NCBI GenBank assembly: GCA_025936755.1
Contig: JAICSS010000019.1
Span: forward strand, 1 to 52,486
DNA: 52,486 nt
From: Solirubrobacterales bacterium
Lineage (GTDB): Bacteria > Actinomycetota > Thermoleophilia > Solirubrobacterales > 70-9
Direction of reading: 5' to 3'
Both the position numbers and the translations under genes were made by a program. How positions within the stretch are numbered: the first letter of the stretch is position 1; every line of letters starts with the position of its first letter. The notes under the pieces are model-generated. The model made no database searches and was not told where the DNA came from. It saw only the letters and a list, made by a program, of their open reading frames with translations. Positions 36,942 to 45,372 of this stretch are shown here, one piece after another.

Positions 36942-38448
36942 GCATCGCCGGATAAATGATCACGTCTCTGAGCGTCTTCGCCCCGGTCATGATCATCAGC
37001 AGGCGGTCGATCCCAAGGCCGCAGCCGCTCGCCGGGGGCATGCCGTATTCGAGCGCCCGCACGAACTCTTCGTCGTGGGGGTGGGGATCGGGCTCGGCCC
37101 CCTTCTCCTGCCGCTCGCGCTGCTTGACGAAGCGCTCGCGCTGCTCGACCGGGTCGTTGAGGTCGGTGCCGCCGCCGACGATCTCCATCCCGGCGACGAT
37201 CCCGTCGAAGGCCTCGCAGATGCGGGGGCTCTCGGGGTGCACCTTGACCAGCGGCCAGATGTCGATCGGCAGGTCGATGACGTAGGTCGGCTGGATCAGC
37301 TTCGGCTCGACGAACATGCCCTGCAGGGTGTCGACCACCCCGGCCCAGTCGTCGTTCTCGTCGACCGCGTCGCCAGCCGCCTCGGCCAGCTCGTCCCGGC
37401 TCGCCTCGTAGATGTCGAGCCCGGTCTCCCGCAGCAGCTCGTCGCGCAGCCGCACCCGCGGCCACGGCGCCGCGAAGTCGATCTCGACCCCGTCGCGCTC
37501 GACCACCGTCGTCCCCATCACCTTCTCGACGACGGTCGCGACCAGGACCTCGATGAACTCCATGACGCCGTTGTAGTCGGCGCCGCCGACGAACATCTCC
37601 AGCATCGTGAACTCGGGGTTGTGCTGGGGCGACATCCCCTCGTTGCGGAAGAACTTGCCGAACTCGTAGACGTCCTCGAAGCCGCCGACGATCGCCCGCT
37701 TCAGGTACAGCTCGGTCGCCGTCCGCAGGAAGAGCTCGCGGTCGAGGGCGTTGTGGTGGGTGACGAACGGCCGCGCCGCGGCGCCGCCGGTCATCCGCTG
37801 CAGCACCGGCGTTTCCAGCTCGACCCAGCCGCGCTCGTGCATGTGGGTGCGGATCGCGAACAGCAGGTCGTCGCGCTTCTTGAAGATCTCCCGCGACTCG
37901 GCGTTCGCCATCAGGTCGAGTTCGCGCTGGCGGTAGCGCGTCTCCGGGTCGGAGATCCCGTGGAAGAGGTCCGGCGGGTCCTTCAGCGCCTTCGCCAGCA
38001 GGGTGCACTCGCGCACGCCGATCGCCAGCTGCCCGCGCTTGGTCACGTGCAGCGGCCCCTCGATCCCGACCAGGTCGCCGATGTCGAGCTCCTCGACCCG
38101 GCCGAACGCCTCCTCGCCGAGGACGTCGCGCCTGGCGTAGGCCTGGATCGTGCCGGTGATGTCGCGGACGTCGAGGAAGGCGGTCTTGCCGTGCCCGCGC
38201 TTGCCGGTCACCCGGCCCATCACCCGGTAGGAGAACTCCTCGTGCTCGCCCTCGCCCAGCCCGGCCGGATCGTGCTTCGCCTCGATCTCCTCGACGTGCG
38301 TCCGTCCCGGGAACGCGTGCGGGTAGGGATCGACCCCCTCCGCGCGCAGGCGCTCGACCTTGGCCCGGCGCTGCTCCTCGGTCGAGACGGCAACCGAGCG
38401 ATCGCCCGGCTGCGGGGGCGCCTCCGCCCCCGTCGGAACCTCACTCAT
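36925..38448 (-). CDS. lysS: Lysyl-tRNA synthetase, class II
   Basis: 507 residues, normal length for class II LysRS. The N-terminal OB fold (about 70-175: YRVMGRVTGKRGHGKTAFLD) binds the tRNA anticodon. The catalytic domain has RYRQRELDLMAN, motif 2 FGKFFRNEGMSPQHNPEFTM, and motif 3 GCGLGIDRLLMIMTGAKTLR near the end. It charges tRNA-Lys in the cytoplasm. It lies 14 bases after prmC. Its tail overlaps the serine hydrolase start. Confidence 0.97.
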   Translation of the reverse strand: MSEVPTGAEAPPQPGDRSVAVSTEEQRRAKVERLRAEGVDPYPHAFPGRTHVEEIEAKHDPAGLGEGEHEEFSYRVMGRVTGKRGHGKTAFLDVRDITGTIQAYARRDVLGEEAFGRVEELDIGDLVGIEGPLHVTKRGQLAIGVRECTLLAKALKDPPDLFHGISDPETRYRQRELDLMANAESREIFKKRDDLLFAIRTHMHERGWVELETPVLQRMTGGAAARPFVTHHNALDRELFLRTATELYLKRAIVGGFEDVYEFGKFFRNEGMSPQHNPEFTMLEMFVGGADYNGVMEFIEVLVATVVEKVMGTTVVERDGVEIDFAAPWPRVRLRDELLRETGLDIYEASRDELAEAAGDAVDENDDWAGVVDTLQGMFVEPKLIQPTYVIDLPIDIWPLVKVHPESPRICEAFDGIVAGMEIVGGGTDLNDPVEQRERFVKQRERQEKGAEPDPHPHDEEFVRALEYGMPPASGCGLGIDRLLMIMTGAKTLRDVIIYPAMREQAQ

Positions 38449-38462
38449 CGCCGACTCTCAGC

Positions 38463-39311
38463 TCAGGGGGCGAGGCCGACGGTGACCCGGTCGTCACCTT
38501 CATAGTCCTGAAGGGTAGTCGCGTCGCGCAGGAGCTCGCGCATCGCCGGCCCGTGATGGGTGTCGTGCTCCATCGCCAGCTTCCAGCCCGAGGGCGTTTC
38601 GGCGATGACGCCGCGGATCACGCCGAGGCCGTCCTCGCCGCAGTCGCCGGTCACCGCCATCCGCGGCTCCTTCTGGATCTCCGGCGAGCGCTCGAAGATG
38701 GTCTCGTCGGTGACGTAGGGCATGTTGGCGATCACCAGGTCGACGTCTTCGGCTTCGACCGACTCCGGCAGCCCCTTGCCGACCGTCACCTCGAGGTCGA
38801 GCCCGAGCCGCTCGGCGTTCTCGCGCGCGGCTTCGACCGCTTCGGGCGAGAGGTCCGACGCGGTCACCTTCAGGTCGGGACGCTCCGCCAGCAGCGCCAG
38901 CGCGATCGCCCCGGAGCCGGTGCCGATCTCGTGCACGCGCGCGCCCTCGGGCAGCGTCGTCCCCACCTCGACCAGCAGCTCGGTCTCCCGGCGCGGCCAG
39001 AGCACGCGCTCGTCGACGTAGATCTCGAGGTTGCGGAAGGGGGCGCGGCCGAGGATGTAGGCCATCGGCTCGCGCTCGACCCGGCGCTGGACGTTGCGCT
39101 CGATCTTCTCCGCGGCCTCGGCGCCGACCTCGCCGGCGCTCTCGACCGTCAGCTCGCTGGGCGCGACGCCGAGGGCGTCGGCGACCAGGATTTCGGCCTC
39201 GGTGCGGGAGTCCTCGACTCCGGCGGCGGCGATGCGCTCGGCCGCGTCGTCGAGGATCGCTCCCACGGTACGAGCCGAGGGGCCCTCGCTCTGAACGTCA
39301 ATAGCCGCCAT
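38463..39311 (-). CDS. prmC: PrmC/HemK-type release-factor glutamine methyltransferase (NMPY variant)
   Basis: 282 residues from ATG 39311, with GGGAGG upstream; longer frames are spurious. A helical N-terminal domain (about 15-95) precedes the SAM fold: ERVLWPRRETELLVEVGT, VHEIGTGSGAIALALLAERP, DLSPEAVEAARENAERLG. PrmC methylates the Gln of GGQ in release factors through an NPPY motif; here the motif reads ANMPYV, one Pro replaced by Met. It sits between lgt and lysS. Call is by overall pattern; the substitution leaves the precise substrate open. Confidence 0.85.
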   Translation of the reverse strand: MAAIDVQSEGPSARTVGAILDDAAERIAAAGVEDSRTEAEILVADALGVAPSELTVESAGEVGAEAAEKIERNVQRRVEREPMAYILGRAPFRNLEIYVDERVLWPRRETELLVEVGTTLPEGARVHEIGTGSGAIALALLAERPDLKVTASDLSPEAVEAARENAERLGLDLEVTVGKGLPESVEAEDVDLVIANMPYVTDETIFERSPEIQKEPRMAVTGDCGEDGLGVIRGVIAETPSGWKLAMEHDTHHGPAMRELLRDATTLQDYEGDDRVTVGLAP

Positions 39312-39400
39312 TACCGCCAATCCTCCCTGTCCATACCGCTCCAAAGATTTTGCGCAAGATACCAGTGATACGAGGCTCGTGTTAGTACCCGGGCGAGTGC

Positions 39401-40186
39401 CTAGGCCGTGGCGCGAGCCACTTCGTTCGCCGCCGGCCGCGCGATGCCTCCATGGCGGCGGCTGACGATAGCGATCCAGAGCGCTCCGGCGGCCATCATC
39501 GCCAGGCTCTCGAGCTGCGCCGCGGTCAGCCCCAGCGCGACGACGGCGTTGCGCCGGAGGAACTCGACGAGAAAGCGCTCGGCCCCCGCGTAGAGGAGGT
39601 AGATGGCGAAGAGGACCCCCGGCCGCACCCGGTCGCGCAGCCGCCACAGCATCCAGGCGCCGAACCCCATCGCCAGGGTCTCGTAGACCGGCGTCGGGTG
39701 GACGGTCTGGTCGGTCGGCACGGTCCCGTCCGGGTAGGACATCGCCCAGGGCCCATTCCAGGCCTTGCCGTAGTCGCCGTCGCCGGAGAGCTGGCAGCCG
39801 CAGCGCCCGATCGCGTAGCCGAGCGCCAGCGCCGGCGCCGCCACGTCGAGCAGCGCCAGGCCGAGGAAGCCGCGCCACCAGGCCCAGAGCAGGACGGCGA
39901 GGGCGCCGCCGATCGCGCCGCCGTACCAGACCAGGCCGGAGCCGCTGAAGAGGTTGCCCAGGAGGTCGTCCTTGACCTCGCTGTAGTTCTGGACGATGAA
40001 GTAGACGCGGGAGCCGACGACGCCGCCGACCAGCGCCGCGAAGCCGATCTCATACGCCCAGTCCGGCGGCTTGCCGATCTCTTCGAAGCGCTTCCAGATC
40101 AGCGCTCCGGCGGCGAGGAAGGCGAGCGCGAACATCAGCCCGAAGGTCTGCAGCGTCAGCGGCCCGATGTGGATCTCCGGGTACAC
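39401..40186 (-). CDS. lgt: Prolipoprotein diacylglyceryl transferase
   Basis: 261 residues, about seven membrane segments. The Lgt signatures are GSGLVWYGGAIGGALA and IGRCGCQLSGDGDYG (usually G-R-x-G-N-F-x-N-G-E), with later HPTPVYETLAMG and ERFLVEFLR. The enzyme moves diacylglycerol from phosphatidylglycerol to the lipobox Cys before signal peptidase II acts. GTG 40186 follows the argF stop by three bases, indicating co-transcription. The 39312-39400 gap to prmC holds TTGCGC and TATGGA in weak promoter array. Confidence 0.93.
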   Translation of the reverse strand: MYPEIHIGPLTLQTFGLMFALAFLAAGALIWKRFEEIGKPPDWAYEIGFAALVGGVVGSRVYFIVQNYSEVKDDLLGNLFSGSGLVWYGGAIGGALAVLLWAWWRGFLGLALLDVAAPALALGYAIGRCGCQLSGDGDYGKAWNGPWAMSYPDGTVPTDQTVHPTPVYETLAMGFGAWMLWRLRDRVRPGVLFAIYLLYAGAERFLVEFLRRNAVVALGLTAAQLESLAMMAAGALWIAIVSRRHGGIARPAANEVARATA

Positions 40187-40189
40187 GCG

Positions 40190-41077
40190 CTAGCGCTCCT
40201 CCGTGACGAGCAGCTCGAGCAGCGCCTTCTGCGCGTGCAGCCGGTTCTCGGCCTGGTCCCAGACGGCGGAGCGCTCGCCGTAGAGGGCCTCGGCGCTGAT
40301 CTCTTCGCCGGGGTGGGCGGGCAGGCAGTGGAGGACGATCGCCCCCTCCCCGGCGACGGCGAGCAGGTCGGCGTCGAGCTGGAAGGGAGCGAGGTCGGCG
40401 CGCCGGCGCTGCGCTTCGGTCTCGTCGCCCATGCTGACCCAGACGTCGGTGTAGAGGGCGTCGGCGCCGGCCGCGGCGGCGCGCGGGTCGGCGATCAGCT
40501 TCGCCCCGTGCCCCTCCTCCAGCTGGTAGCCCGCCGGCGCCGCGACGACCACCTCGACCCCCGCCAGCTCGCCGAGGATCGCCAGCGAGCGGGCGACGTT
40601 GTTGCCGTCGCCGACGTAGGCGAGCCGCAGGCCCTGCAGGTCGCCGAAGCGCTCCCGCATCGTCAGCAGGTCGGCGAGGGCCTGGCAGGGGTGGTGCAGC
40701 GGGGTGAGGCCGTTGACCACCGGCACCTCGGCCGCCTCGGCGAGGGCGGCGACGGTCTCGTGGGAGCCGGAGCGGATCACGATCGCGTCGACGTAGCGGG
40801 AGAGGACGCGGGCGGTGTCGCCGACCGACTCGCCGCGGGAGAGCTGCATCTCCTCGCCGCGGAGGACGACCGGGTGGGCGCCGAGCTCGGAGACCCCGAC
40901 CTCGAAGCTGATCCGCGTCCGCGTCGAGGGGCGCTCGAAGACGAGCGCGACGCTGCGGCCGGCGAGCGCGTCGCGGCCGGCGCCCTCGCGACGCCCGGCT
41001 TTCAGCTCGGCCGCGCGGTCGAGCAGCTTGCCGAGCTCGAAGGCGCCGAGCTCTTCGCCGGTGAGGAAATTCGTCAA
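40190..41077 (-). CDS. argF: Ornithine carbamoyltransferase
   Basis: 295 residues from TTG 41077; a longer in-frame extension is a shadow of the divergent EEP gene. The carbamoyl-phosphate motif FERPSTRTRISFEVG, the HHPCQALADLLTM motif, YVGDGNNVARSL, and HCLPAH late in the protein are the OTCase set. It joins carbamoyl phosphate and ornithine to give citrulline in arginine synthesis. No other arg gene is adjacent; lgt follows after three bases. The start is divergent from the EEP gene 51 bases away. Confidence 0.94.
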   Translation of the reverse strand: MTNFLTGEELGAFELGKLLDRAAELKAGRREGAGRDALAGRSVALVFERPSTRTRISFEVGVSELGAHPVVLRGEEMQLSRGESVGDTARVLSRYVDAIVIRSGSHETVAALAEAAEVPVVNGLTPLHHPCQALADLLTMRERFGDLQGLRLAYVGDGNNVARSLAILGELAGVEVVVAAPAGYQLEEGHGAKLIADPRAAAAGADALYTDVWVSMGDETEAQRRRADLAPFQLDADLLAVAGEGAIVLHCLPAHPGEEISAEALYGERSAVWDQAENRLHAQKALLELLVTEER

Positions 41078-41128
41078 AAGTGCGCTCCGCTTCGCTTCGC
41101 GATCAACAAGCTTGCGGATACTACGCCG

Positions 41129-41968
41129 GTGGAGCTGACCGTCCTCAGCTGGAACCTCTTCCACGGGCGCGACTTCCCGCCCGACCCGGGGCTGCGCACC
41201 TGGCGCTCGCGGCTGCTGCGGACCGAGGAGCGAAACGCGACCCACGTCCAGGTCAACCGCGACCTGACCGCGGAGTTCGCGACCGTGCTCTCGGCGGCCG
41301 AGTGGGACCTGGCGATGCTGCAGGAGTGCCCGCCGCGCTTCGCCGAGCCGCTGGCCCGCGCCTGCCGGGCCGAGTGGCACCGGACGCTGACCTCGCGCAA
41401 CGGGCTCGGCGCCCTGCGCGGCCTGCTGGCGCGGCAGAACCCGGACCTGATCGCCTCCGGCGAGGGCGGCTCCAACCTGATCCTGGTCCGGGTCCCCGGC
41501 AAGCTCGGCGGCATCGCCGAGCGGCGGGAGACGGCGATCCACGAAGGCGAGCCGGAGCGGCGGGCGATGGGCTTCGCGCGCACCGCCTCCGGCCTCTGCG
41601 TCGCCAACCTGCACGCGACCAACGACTGGCCGCAGCTCGCCGCCGAAGACGTCGAGAAGGCGGCGCGGGCGGCGCTCGAGTGGGCGGCCGGAGCGCCGCT
41701 CGTCTTCGGCGGCGACCTCAACCTCCGCCCCGGCGAGAACCCGCGGGTCTTCGAGCGGCTGCGCGAGGAGTTCGGGCTGGCGCCGCCGACCGCGCCGGAC
41801 GCGATCGACCACATCCTCTGCCGCGGCCTCGAGGTCCTCGATCATCCAGCCCGCTGGACGCCCGAGCGGCGCGAGCTGCCGCTGGAGGGACGGGCGCTGC
41901 GGCTCTCCGATCACGCCCCCGTGCAGGCACGCTTCCGCGCCGCCGAGCCACACCTCCTGCCGAATTGA
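41129..41968 (+). CDS. Endonuclease/exonuclease/phosphatase family protein
   Basis: 279 residues from GTG 41129. EEP-fold motifs: VLSWNLFHGRDF (N-terminal strand with catalytic Asn), DLAMLQECPPRF (metal-binding Glu), VANLHATND, VFGGDLNLRPGENP (G-D-x-N), and near the end LRLSDHAPVQARF (S-D-H). All metal and catalytic residues are present. Without a signal peptide it is probably a cytoplasmic DNA or phosphoester hydrolase. It is divergent from argF. Confidence 0.87.
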   Translation: MELTVLSWNLFHGRDFPPDPGLRTWRSRLLRTEERNATHVQVNRDLTAEFATVLSAAEWDLAMLQECPPRFAEPLARACRAEWHRTLTSRNGLGALRGLLARQNPDLIASGEGGSNLILVRVPGKLGGIAERRETAIHEGEPERRAMGFARTASGLCVANLHATNDWPQLAAEDVEKAARAALEWAAGAPLVFGGDLNLRPGENPRVFERLREEFGLAPPTAPDAIDHILCRGLEVLDHPARWTPERRELPLEGRALRLSDHAPVQARFRAAEPHLLPN

Positions 41969-42017
41969 GATAGTCGGGTCCCACCAGCGGGACAACCGAC
42001 AACGGAGGCAGACCTAG

Positions 42018-42485
42018 ATGGCGGACAAAAAAGCGACCGGCAAAGCCAGCAGCAGGAAAAGCAAAGCCAAAGCCGGCGCGAAATCGAAAACGTCGAAAGC
42101 GACCAAATCGGCGAAATCGAAAGCCAAAGGCAAAGCGACGAAAGCGAAAAAAGCGACTCGCAAAACGGCCAAAAGAGCTTCCTCGAAATCGAAATCGAAA
42201 AAAAGCTCCGCCCGGAAAAGCTCGAAAGGCAAAGCCTCCAGCAAAGCGACGAGCGGCCTCGACAAGAGCGTCGCCCAGTTCCGCGAAACGCTCGAGCAGA
42301 ACGTGACCTTGAGCCGGGACCGCATCCAGGACGTCGTCGACGACGCCGTCAAGCGCGGCCGGATGACCCGCACCGACGCCGAGAAACTGCTCTCGGAACT
42401 CGTCAAACGAGGCAAGAAACAGCGTGACTCGCTGATCAAAGAGCTCGAGCGGCTGGTCAAACAGGCGCGCAAAGCGCTGCCATAA
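42018..42485 (+). CDS. Histone H1-like lysine-rich protein with C-terminal helical domain
   Basis: 155 residues. The first about 80 are Lys/Ala/Ser/Thr (KAKSKTSKATKSAKSKAKGK type), like eukaryotic H1 tails and bacterial HU-tail or Hc1 proteins, which condense DNA. The last 70 (LEQNVTLSRDRIQDVVDDAV, then LLSELVKRGKKQRDSLIKEL) form two long helices, phasin-like. Lys is encoded almost only by AAA in the tail, the reverse of the surrounding genome. ATG 42018 follows CGGAGGC. Its TAA overlaps an ATA in the next frame, coupling it to the methyltransferase gene. Confidence 0.82.
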   Translation: MADKKATGKASSRKSKAKAGAKSKTSKATKSAKSKAKGKATKAKKATRKTAKRASSKSKSKKSSARKSSKGKASSKATSGLDKSVAQFRETLEQNVTLSRDRIQDVVDDAVKRGRMTRTDAEKLLSELVKRGKKQRDSLIKELERLVKQARKALP

Positions 42486-43849
42486 AGCGCGGGGAACAGC
42501 TCGAGCTGGAGATCGACTCGCTCGCCTTCGGCGGGCGGGGGATCTCCCGCAGCGACGGGTTCGTCGTCTTCGTCACCGGGGCGCTGCCGGGGGACCGGGT
42601 CCGCGCCGAGGTGACGAAGGCGAAGAAGCGCTTCGCCGAGGCGCGGACCGTCGAGCTCCTCGACACCGCCTCCGACCGCCTGCCCGACGTCTGCGTCCAC
42701 GGCGGCGAGCCCTGCCCGGGGGCGCCGTGGCAGGGCCTCCCCTACGAGCGCCAGCTCGCCTACAAGCAGGAGCAGGTCGGCGAGGCGCTGGCGCGGATCG
42801 GCGGCCTGGAGGGGTACGAGCTGGAGGAGATCGTGCCGGCGGTGGAGCAGTGGCGCTACCGCAACAAGCTCGAATACTCCTTCGGCGAAACGGACGAGGG
42901 GCTGGCGCTCGGCTTCCACGCCCGCGGCCGCTGGGACCTGATCGTCGACGTCGAGGACTGCCACCTCGGGACCGAGGCGGGGAACGAGGCGCGGAACGCG
43001 GTCCGCGAATGGGCGAAGGAGGAGGCGATCCCGGCCTTCGACCGCCGCGCCCAGCGCGGCGTCCTCCGCAACCTCGCGGTGCGCGAGGGGCGGCGAACCG
43101 GCCAGGTCCAGACGCGGCTGGTGACGGTGAAAGCGCGCTTCCCGCGACCACCGGTCGACCTGCACACGATCGTCGAGGGCAACGCCGGCGGCAGCGAAGG
43201 CCCGACCGGCGTGCTCGGCGAGGAGCGGCTGCGGGAGGAGCTCTGCGGCCTGGAGCTGGAGATGTCCCACGGCGCCTTCTTCCAGACCAACACCGAGATG
43301 GCCGAGCGCCTCTACGCCGTCGCCGCCGAGCTCGCCGGGCTGAGTGGGCGCGAGCGGGTCTTCGACCTCTTTTGCGGGATCGGCACGATCGGGCTGACGA
43401 TGGCCGGGCGGGCCGGCGAGGTCTGGGGGCTGGAGATCGTCCCGGAGGCGATCGAAGACGCCGAGCGGAACGCCCGCCGCAACAAGATCGAGAACGCCCA
43501 CTTCATGGCGGCGAACGCGCGCACCGGGGTGCGGCCGCTGGTCGAGAAGGCCGGCAAGCCCGACGTCGTCGTCGTCGACCCGCCGCGGGCGGGGCTCTCG
43601 CCGAAAATCGTCCGGCGGGTGCTCGAGTGCGAGGCGCAGAAGATCGTCTACGTCTCCTGCAACCCGACCACGCTCGCCCCCAACGCCGCCCAGCTCGCGG
43701 AGGCCGGCTATAGATTGACCCGGGTGAGGCCGGTCGACATGTTCCCTCAGACCCCGCACATCGAGTGCGTCGCGCTTTTCGAGCGCGACCCCAAGCGGGT
43801 AGCCGCCGCCAAACGCGAAGCGGAGGAGGCGGCGAGCGATGGCGAGTAG
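42482..43849 (+). CDS. TRAM-domain class I RNA (uracil-5-)methyltransferase, RlmD/TrmA-like
   Basis: The TRAM domain (EIDSLAFGGRGISRSDGFVV, VTGALPGDRVRAEV) requires an early start; no ATG/GTG/TTG precedes it in frame, and ATA 42482 overlaps the previous TAA (ATAA). A GTG at 42611 would cut the TRAM domain. Later come the SAM motif VFDLFCGIGTIGLTMAG, EMSHGAFFQTNTEMAERL, and DPPRAGLSP with VSCNPTTL containing the catalytic Cys. In the Fe-S region CVHGGEPCPGAPW has one Cys replaced by Ala. It should methylate C5 of a uridine in rRNA or tRNA. The start call is tentative. Confidence 0.85.
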   Translation: MKRGEQLELEIDSLAFGGRGISRSDGFVVFVTGALPGDRVRAEVTKAKKRFAEARTVELLDTASDRLPDVCVHGGEPCPGAPWQGLPYERQLAYKQEQVGEALARIGGLEGYELEEIVPAVEQWRYRNKLEYSFGETDEGLALGFHARGRWDLIVDVEDCHLGTEAGNEARNAVREWAKEEAIPAFDRRAQRGVLRNLAVREGRRTGQVQTRLVTVKARFPRPPVDLHTIVEGNAGGSEGPTGVLGEERLREELCGLELEMSHGAFFQTNTEMAERLYAVAAELAGLSGRERVFDLFCGIGTIGLTMAGRAGEVWGLEIVPEAIEDAERNARRNKIENAHFMAANARTGVRPLVEKAGKPDVVVVDPPRAGLSPKIVRRVLECEAQKIVYVSCNPTTLAPNAAQLAEAGYRLTRVRPVDMFPQTPHIECVALFERDPKRVAAAKREAEEAASDGE

Positions 43850-44627
43850 GGCGTTCGGAGTGGCGGCGGGGCTGGACCCGGAGGTGGCGCGGCGGCTGGC
43901 CGCCCGCTGCGCCGAGCTCGGCTACGGCTCGATCTGGTCCAACGACCACCCCGGGGCGAAAGGCCTGGCGACGCTGGCCGAGTTCGCCGCCGCGGCGCCG
44001 GCGATCGAGCTCGGCGTCGCCGTGATCGCCCTCGACCGCACCCCGCCCGAGCAGATTGCCGCCGACCTGGAGGAGTTCGGCATCGACCCCGCCAAGCTCT
44101 GGCTCGGCGTCGGCGCCGGCTTCACCGAGAAGCCGCTGACGAAGATGCGCGAGGCGCTGCCGCAACTGCGCGAGCTGCTGCCGGGGGTGAAGCTCGTCCT
44201 CGCCGCGATGGGCCCGAAGATGTGCGAACTGGCCGGCGGCTCCTACGACGGCGTCTTCTTCAATTGGATGACCCCCGGCTTCGCCGCCGGCGCCCGCGAG
44301 AAGGTCGAGGCCGGAGCCGCCGCAGCCGACCGCGCCGCTCCCCCCGTCTTCGGCTACGTCCGCACCGCCGTCGGCCCCGACGCCGCCGAGCGCCTCGCCA
44401 AGGAGGAGTCCTTCTACCGCGACCTCCACAAGGGCTACCGCGACCACTTCGACCGCCTCGCCGAGCCCGAGGGCACCGTCGGCGTCGCCGCCGCGGATCC
44501 CGAAGACGCCCAACGACAGCTCGACGCCTACGAAGGCCCCCTCGACACCATCGTCGTCCGCGGCCTCGCCTCCGCCAAGGTCGATCCCATGACCGCCCTG
44601 GCCGAAGCCGCCGCCCCTCCCAGTTGA
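43839..44627 (+). CDS. Luciferase-like (probably F420-dependent) oxidoreductase
   Basis: 262 residues, TIM-barrel LLM class: RCAELGYGSIWSNDHPG, ELGVAVIALDRTPPEQIAAD, LWLGVGAGFTEKPL and VKLVLAAMGPKMCELAGG are the family strands, with a shortened barrel compared with the usual 300+ residues. The cofactor (F420 or FMN) is inferred from phylum habit. Start ATG 43839 lies 11 bases inside the methyltransferase gene. A symmetric terminator follows. Confidence 0.8.
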   Translation: MASRAFGVAAGLDPEVARRLAARCAELGYGSIWSNDHPGAKGLATLAEFAAAAPAIELGVAVIALDRTPPEQIAADLEEFGIDPAKLWLGVGAGFTEKPLTKMREALPQLRELLPGVKLVLAAMGPKMCELAGGSYDGVFFNWMTPGFAAGAREKVEAGAAAADRAAPPVFGYVRTAVGPDAAERLAKEESFYRDLHKGYRDHFDRLAEPEGTVGVAAADPEDAQRQLDAYEGPLDTIVVRGLASAKVDPMTALAEAAAPPS

Positions 44628-44635
44628 CTTGAGAG

Positions 44636-44681
44636 CGCTTCCGACTTCCGCCCCACTCCAGTGGGGTAGGACTCGGAAGCG
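44636..44681. terminator. Bidirectional nested-hairpin terminator
   Basis: CGCTTCCGA (44636-44644) pairs with TCGGAAGCG (44673-44681), enclosing CCCCACT-CC-AGTGGGG (44651-44666). It lies between the convergent oxidoreductase and UDG-like genes. TTTCTC follows on the plus side. Confidence 0.75.
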
Positions 44682-44712
44682 TTTCTCGAAGGCGTTCGAA
44701 CCGAGCTAGCGA

Positions 44713-45372
44713 TCAGTACGGCGGCAGGTCCTCGTACCAGTCGCCGAGCGTCTTGAAGGCTCGCCAGAAGCGCTGCTTGGCGCCCTCTTCGTCGAGGGAG
44801 TCGTCGATGTCGGGGACGTAGAGGGCGTCGATGGTGGGGGTGAAGGGCTGGATCTCGCCCTCGCGCTGCTCGATCGGGCGGGAGAGGGGGACGGAGAGGC
44901 CGTTGAGGATGCGGAGGGCGGGCTCGCCCATGACGACGACGATCTTCGGCTGGACGATCGCCAGCTCCTCGACCAGGCGGCCGACGCACTCGCCCGCCGC
45001 CAGGTCGGGCTCGGGGATCGGGCATTTGGCGCAGAGGGTGCCGTAGACGACGAGAGGGTCGATGCCGAGGCGCTTGAAGCTTTTCATCAGCGCGTTGCCG
45101 GCGCGGCCGTAGAAGGCCACCCCCTCCTCGATCTCCGAGGCCATCGGCGCCTGCTTCAGCATGAAGACGTCGGCCTGCGGGTGGCCGGAGCCGAGGACCG
45201 GCATCAGCCTGCCGCGCGGACAGTGCTGGCACTCCTGGACTTCGCGGCTCATCTGGTTGAGCTCGCGGATCGCCCGCTCCAGGTACTTCTCCCGGATCTC
45301 GTCGTCGAGGCTGCGCATCGGGGCGTTCTTTGACGGGACGGGCGCGGCTCCTTTGCGACGGTCCGTCTGCAT
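44713..45372 (-). CDS. Uracil-DNA glycosylase-like (family 4/5-type) Fe-S protein with altered active site
   Basis: 219 residues. Four Cys positions fit the UDG family 4 Fe-S cluster: ECQHC (about 48-51) and TLCAKCPIPEPDLAAGEC (about 114-130). FYGRAGNALMKSFKRLGID and IVVVMGEPALRIL match the fold. However motif A, normally GEAPGxxE, is KQAPMASEIEEG, and the C-terminal HPS motif is replaced by TPTIDALYVPDI. It may bind DNA or have a changed base preference. ATG 45372 shares one base with the upstream stop (TGATG), so it is coupled to the GT/PHP gene. Confidence 0.78.
   Translation of the reverse strand: MQTDRRKGAAPVPSKNAPMRSLDDEIREKYLERAIRELNQMSREVQECQHCPRGRLMPVLGSGHPQADVFMLKQAPMASEIEEGVAFYGRAGNALMKSFKRLGIDPLVVYGTLCAKCPIPEPDLAAGECVGRLVEELAIVQPKIVVVMGEPALRILNGLSVPLSRPIEQREGEIQPFTPTIDALYVPDIDDSLDEEGAKQRFWRAFKTLGDWYEDLPPY

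Noticed and set aside
39452-41128. Upstream extension of the EEP gene over lgt and argF
   Set aside because: The extension is antisense to two clear enzymes; the EEP domain starts at GTG 41129.
41078-41995. N-terminal extension of argF
   Set aside because: It lies antisense to the EEP gene and has no ornithine carbamoyltransferase pattern; TTG 41077 gives the normal family length.
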